NCBI GenBank assembly: GCA_050124775.1
Contig: JASFEP010000164.1
Coordinates: 1-9,290 of the forward strand
DNA: 9,290 nucleotides
Reading direction: 5' to 3'
Source of the DNA: WTAW01 sp050124775
GTDB taxonomy: Bacteria; Acidobacteriota; Aminicenantia; Aminicenantales; Aminicenantaceae
Each line of letters opens with the position of its first letter. Position 1 is the first letter of the stretch. The notes under the pieces were generated by a model. The model was not told where the DNA came from. It did not search any database and saw only the letters and a program-made list of their open reading frames with translations. Position numbers and translations under genes: made by a program. This document shows, in pieces, positions 7,051 to 9,290 of this stretch.

Positions 7051-7374
7051 ATGCCCCAAAAAAACAAAAAACACGGACGAGAAGCGCACTCGCGGACGGT
7101 CGCCAAAGCGATTAGCTGGCGTGTTATTGCAACTCTTACGACGATGACCGCCGTATATATTTTTACGGGCGAATGGCTGATCACGATCGGTGTGGGTGCT
7201 GTTGAAGTCATCGCAAAGATCACCTTTTATTATCTGCATGAGAGGATATGGCATAGTATTTCCTGGGGAAAAGAAAAACATCCGCTCTCTACGATTCCGG
7301 TCAAGGGCGAGATCACACCTGAGGACATGGATAAAATCAAAGCTCAACTCAGAGAGTTGGGTTATCTGGACTGA
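7051..7374 (+). CDS. DUF2061 small membrane protein
   Basis: This is a predicted inner-membrane protein of 107 residues and unknown biochemical function. The core HSRTVAKAISWRVIATL (13-29) and GAVEVIAKITFYYLHERIW (49-67) matches the DUF2061 pattern. There are two hydrophobic segments near residues 24-39 and 43-62, and a basic N-terminus (about 1-15) likely to be cytoplasmic. A soluble tail (about 70-107) ends in a short predicted helix (PEDMDKIKAQLRELGY), longer than the bare domain. The ATG at 7051 is chosen because AGGAG at 7040-7044 is 6 nt upstream. The open frame extends to a TTG at 7024, but that lies inside the promoter. Family members are sometimes near sulfate-activation genes, but none is visible here. 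The neighbour 80 bp downstream is the heptose adenylyltransferase. Confidence 0.8.
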   Translation: MPQKNKKHGREAHSRTVAKAISWRVIATLTTMTAVYIFTGEWLITIGVGAVEVIAKITFYYLHERIWHSISWGKEKHPLSTIPVKGEITPEDMDKIKAQLRELGYLD

Positions 7375-7454
7375 TAGACAATCCAGAGGTGTTAGGTCCA
7401 TTCAGGCGTCGGTTCAGATTCGAACAGTCAAAAAAACCGGGGCCTCATTACAAA

Positions 7455-7931
7455 ATGAACGACAAGATAAAAAAACTCGATGAGCTGAAAAAACTCAGAG
7501 AGGAATACAGGAGCAAGGGGAAAACAGTGGTCTTTACGAACGGCTGTTTTGATGTTCTTCACAGCGGGCACATCCATCTTTTCCGGCAAGCGAAGGAGTA
7601 TGGGGATATCCTTATCGTTGCCGTCAATGATGACCGGTCTGTCCGAAGTTTAAAGGGGGCGGCAAGGCCCGTTTTTCCACTCGAGGAGCGGCTGGAGGTA
7701 CTGGAGGCCATTCAACCGATCGATCATCTGATTTCGTTTGCCCACCCGACTCCACGGAATCTCATCCAAACCCTGCTTCCCGATGTGCTCGTCAAGGGGG
7801 GCGATTGGAAGCCCGATGAGGTTGTGGGAAGGGAAGAGGTGGAGGGAGCGGGTGGAAAAGTCGTCATTATTCCCTATCTTTCTGGAAGGTCATCCTCGAA
7901 GATCCTTGAAAAGATAAAGATTCAATCGTAA
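7455..7931 (+). CDS. rfaE2: D-glycero-beta-D-manno-heptose 1-phosphate adenylyltransferase (RfaE2/HldE C-domain type)
   Basis: This enzyme is predicted to transfer AMP from ATP to heptose 1-phosphate, giving ADP-heptose for LPS inner core or other surface glycans, in the cytoplasm. The 158 residues form a single nucleotidyltransferase domain. TNGCFDVLHSGH (28-39) contains the HxGH signature. VNDDRSVRSLKG (57-68), the subfamily-typical KGGDW (114-118) and GRSSSKI (144-150, in place of the ISSTT-like motif of related enzymes) follow. The sugar-kinase domain found in fused HldE is absent, so a separate HldA/RfaE1 kinase is expected elsewhere. The open frame reaches a GTG at 7389, but those extra 22 residues look non-family. 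The ATG at 7455 gives the usual N-terminus, although no strong ribosome site precedes it. A glycerol-3-phosphate cytidylyltransferase-like role is less likely. Confidence 0.87.
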   Translation: MNDKIKKLDELKKLREEYRSKGKTVVFTNGCFDVLHSGHIHLFRQAKEYGDILIVAVNDDRSVRSLKGAARPVFPLEERLEVLEAIQPIDHLISFAHPTPRNLIQTLLPDVLVKGGDWKPDEVVGREEVEGAGGKVVIIPYLSGRSSSKILEKIKIQS

Positions 7932-7974
7932 ATATCGAACATCGGATCTGACTGATAAACCTTCGTTACGACTC

Positions 7975-8006
7975 AAAAAAAACCGAGCAGAAATCTCTCC
8001 TGCTCG
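7975..8006 (-). terminator. Leftward intrinsic terminator
   Basis: Read on the - strand, CGAGCAG (8006-8000) pairs with CTGCTCG (7990-7984) around a 9-nt loop and is followed by G and eight T (7982-7975). On the + strand the hairpin is followed only by CTAACTTTTAAC, so it should work mainly leftward. It would act as a backup behind the 8064-8105 terminator and stop leftward transcripts before they run antisense into the adenylyltransferase gene. Confidence 0.75.
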
Positions 8007-8063
8007 CTAACTTTTAACATCCTCTTGTTGTGGCCATAAGCAAAGTTTTTATCCTCTGGCAAT

Positions 8064-8105
8064 AAAAAAACCCGCTGTTTTCGCGATCGAACAGCGGGTT
8101 TTTTT
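8064..8105. terminator. Strong bidirectional intrinsic terminator
   Basis: There is a 9-bp perfect GC-rich stem CCCGCTGTT/AACAGCGGG (8071-8079 with 8090-8098) with a 10-nt loop. It is flanked by seven A (8064-8070) and seven T (8099-8105), giving a T tract on each strand. It ends the rightward adenylyltransferase transcript and the leftward small transcription unit, and possibly also the amidotransferase transcript. Confidence 0.93.
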
Positions 8106-8141
8106 ACTATAGTCGTTTATTCGAGCAGTTTTGCATCTTGC

Positions 8142-8204
8142 TCAGGATCGTCGCATGCAGCCTTCTGAACAATGAGCGACTCTGGGAACCGCATATCTTT
8201 TCAT
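8142..8204 (-). CDS. Small unrecognised ORF with its own promoter, ribosome site and terminator
   Basis: The ORF runs from ATG at 8204 to TGA at 8142 and encodes 20 residues: MKRYAVPRVAHCSEGCMRRS. It has two cysteines and is basic. GAAGGAGG (8217-8210) is 5 nt before the ATG. A near-consensus promoter lies 42 bp upstream of the ATG, and the bidirectional terminator lies about 40 bp beyond the stop, so it is a complete unit of about 170 nt. After codon 7 (CCC followed by A) the +1 frame continues openly to TAA at 8117 with sequence ESLIVQKAACDDPEQDAKLLE-like in character. A +1 shift, or a one-base sequencing or mutational insertion in the CCC run, would give a 28-residue peptide. That frame also has an internal ATG at 8194. 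I recognise no family. A small regulatory RNA with an incidental ORF is the main alternative. Confidence 0.45.
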   Translation of the reverse strand: MKRYAVPRVAHCSEGCMRRS

Positions 8205-8209
8205 TTTGG

Positions 8210-8217
8210 CCTCCTTC
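8210..8217 (-). promoter_or_regulatory. Strong ribosome binding site of the small leftward ORF
   Basis: The - strand reads GAAGGAGG, then CCAAA, then ATG. It is the closest match to an ideal Shine-Dalgarno arrangement in the window. Directly upstream, TTCCC-GAACAT-GGGAA (8230-8215) forms a 5-bp hairpin whose 3' arm runs into the ribosome site. Confidence 0.7.
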
Positions 8218-8245
8218 CCATGTTCGGGAAATCTATTCTATATTT

Positions 8246-8274
8246 AGTATATAGTATAACTCGGAATTAGTCAA
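8246..8274 (-). promoter_or_regulatory. Near-consensus sigma70-type promoter, leftward
   Basis: On the - strand, TTGACT (8274-8269) and TATACT (8251-8246) are separated by exactly 17 bp, with five of six matches to consensus in each box. The predicted start is near 8239, giving a leader of about 34 nt to the ATG at 8204. It points away from the amidotransferase gene and so serves the small unit downstream. Confidence 0.8.
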
Positions 8275-8340
8275 CGGCAATATTCTTGCTGGAATACGTA
8301 TCCTTTTGGAACTTTTGACCGTCTGGATAAAAGATGTCAA

Positions 8341-9290
8341 TTATTTTGTAGCGTGGAATGTATTGACCATTTCACAGAACCAGACCCAGATTTTTTTGTT
8401 GAACTCCAAGCTGGGGGGGTTTTTCTTGAGCTGAGAAAGGAAACTGACCTTCTCCTCGTCTTGGGGCATCCATTTGAAGGTAAAATCTGTGTTCCACAAT
8501 TCAGGAAAGTCGGGATGGAATTGAACACCGAGAACATTCGGATAGGTCTCATGTTCGATCCCTTCGATCACCCGTCCATCCAAAGAGGTGGCGTTGATCT
8601 TAATCCCCTTTCCCAGTTTCCCCAAAGCCTGGTGGTGGGCGGTTATTACAAAGGGGCGGTCATCCTTATGGAATCCCAGATCGGACGTAAATTTGCATCC
8701 ATCGAGGAGAACGATCGGATGCAGGATGTAGGGATAGAGCTCGAGCTCTGGATGGATCTTGGCATAAGGATTTCTATGCCAGTTATGTTTTTCCGAGTGA
8801 ATGATATCTTCGATAAAATTCTGGTCATATATTTCCGAAGGGATATCCTGAACCAATGTCCCTCCGGTCCCCACGTTCAGACTCTGCGCCCCGAGACAGA
8901 TACACAACACCGGAAATTTTGGAGCGGACTCCATGAGCCCGATAAAGCGCTGGTCCTGGAATCCTCCAAAAAGATGGAAGATGAATGAAATCTCGAGGAA
9001 ATGACGATAGGGGGTGCCGATCGAGGTCAGGAGGCTCGTTTTTTCGTCATACACATAGGGTGGGATGTCAGCGCCCCCAAAAAAGATGATGCCGTCCGAT
9101 TTTTCGAAGATGATCTTGAATTCTGCGGTCATCCCATTTTTTTGAAAAAGCGAATGAACATCGATTTCCCCTTTAACCGTATGGAATTTGATCCAATCGA
9201 GATTATTTTTTTCCACAAGGGCCTTTGACTTTTCAAAATCGGTCATCTGCCTCTCATGCAGCACACCGACAATCACCAGGTTCTCAGGGA
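8341..9290 (-). CDS. Class I glutamine amidotransferase / peptidase C26-like hydrolase (probably partial)
   Basis: This belongs to the Cys-His-Glu glutamine amidotransferase superfamily, closest in pattern to gamma-glutamyl hydrolases of the PuuD/peptidase C26 kind, which cleave gamma-glutamyl amide bonds. Numbering from the GTG at 9276: an oxyanion-side FFGGADIPP (65-73), the nucleophile elbow VLCICLGAQSLN (C127), the TAHHQALGKLG segment (212-222) typical of C26 proteins, and GVQFHPDFPE with H254 and E259. The triad is complete. The frame is open through the window edge (preceding codons read P-E-N-L), and GTG 9276 has no good ribosome site, so the true N-terminus probably lies outside. The visible part is already longer than PuuD (about 254 residues), with extra residues before the core and a roughly 50-residue tail. 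The substrate is unknown. Confidence 0.8.
   Translation of the reverse strand, partial: PENLVIVGVLHERQMTDFEKSKALVEKNNLDWIKFHTVKGEIDVHSLFQKNGMTAEFKIIFEKSDGIIFFGGADIPPYVYDEKTSLLTSIGTPYRHFLEISFIFHLFGGFQDQRFIGLMESAPKFPVLCICLGAQSLNVGTGGTLVQDIPSEIYDQNFIEDIIHSEKHNWHRNPYAKIHPELELYPYILHPIVLLDGCKFTSDLGFHKDDRPFVITAHHQALGKLGKGIKINATSLDGRVIEGIEHETYPNVLGVQFHPDFPELWNTDFTFKWMPQDEEKVSFLSQLKKNPPSLEFNKKIWVWFCEMVNTFHATK

Larger units (their letters stand above)
7932..8340. other. Convergent intergenic region (409 bp)
   Basis: This lies between the rightward adenylyltransferase gene and the leftward amidotransferase gene. It contains two terminators (7975-8006 leftward, 8064-8105 both ways) and a complete small leftward transcription unit (promoter 8246-8274, ribosome site 8210-8217, short ORF 8142-8204). 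Bases 7932-7974, 8007-8063 and 8275-8340 show nothing further that I can support. Confidence 0.7.

Noticed and set aside
6774..7051. Two overlapping rightward frames of 72-84 codons after the exporter ATPase gene
   Set aside because: The translations look random (no domains, odd composition), they have no good ribosome sites, and they run through the stems of the fold-back structure and the promoter.
8000..8030. Short leftward ORF starting with ATG near 8020 between the two terminators
   Set aside because: Its codons run into the terminator hairpin and T tract, and no promoter is visible. It is most likely incidental.
8335..8340. Perfect leftward TTGACA directly after the amidotransferase stop codon as a second promoter
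   Set aside because: The -10 position at 16-18 bp spacing reads CAAAAG-like sequence with no TATAAT resemblance. The TTGACT/TATACT pair downstream is far better.
8353..8988. 211-codon rightward open frame opposite the amidotransferase gene
   Set aside because: The - strand product carries a complete catalytic triad and family motifs. The + strand reading has no ribosome site or recognisable motif.

Overview
The window is a stretch of bacterial chromosome with moderate GC, probably from a Gram-negative lineage. It carries a canonical F-type ATP synthase gene order, an ABC exporter of the O-antigen type, and an adenylyltransferase of the LPS-heptose type. The phylum cannot be fixed from sequence reading alone. 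The ATP synthase proteins diverge clearly from the proteobacterial ones: the beta subunit is enlarged and the epsilon subunit is short. An Acidobacteriota/Aminicenantes-like or other deep lineage is a guess only.

Region 1 (1-6718, + strand) is one tightly packed gene train. It starts inside atpA (5' end missing) and runs atpG, atpD, atpC, a tRNA1(Val) m6A37 methyltransferase (trmN6 type), an ABC-2 polysaccharide permease (wzm type) and its ATPase (wzt type, with a C-terminal carbohydrate-binding domain). Junctions are 0-gap or overlapping (ATGA at atpD/atpC, 14 bp at atpC/trmN6, 17 bp at trmN6/wzm, 0 bp at wzm/wzt), apart from 18 bp with a good ribosome site before atpD. Energy supply, tRNA modification and cell-surface export therefore look co-transcribed from a promoter upstream of the window.

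Region 2 (6719-7050) has no convincing gene. It holds a roughly 170-nt nested inverted-repeat structure (6779-6948) with a 10-bp perfect closing stem and a branched tip. This is a candidate structured RNA or fold-back element. A promoter with a consensus TATAAT box follows at 7005-7032.

Region 3 (7051-7931, + strand) encodes a small DUF2061 membrane protein and a stand-alone RfaE2/HldE-C-type heptose-1-phosphate adenylyltransferase. The latter fits the surface-polysaccharide theme.

Region 4 (7932-8340) is the convergent intergenic region. It contains a strong bidirectional terminator (8064-8105), a second leftward terminator (7975-8006) and a complete small transcription unit on the - strand. 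That unit has a TTGACT-17-TATACT promoter, a GAAGGAGG ribosome site, a 20-codon ORF, and then the terminator. A +1 shift at a CCC-A site would extend the peptide to 28 residues with a more protein-like C-terminal half. This unit and the 6779-6948 structure are the two least explained objects in the window.

Region 5 (8341-9290, - strand) is a class I glutamine amidotransferase / peptidase C26 homologue whose N-terminus probably lies beyond the right edge.
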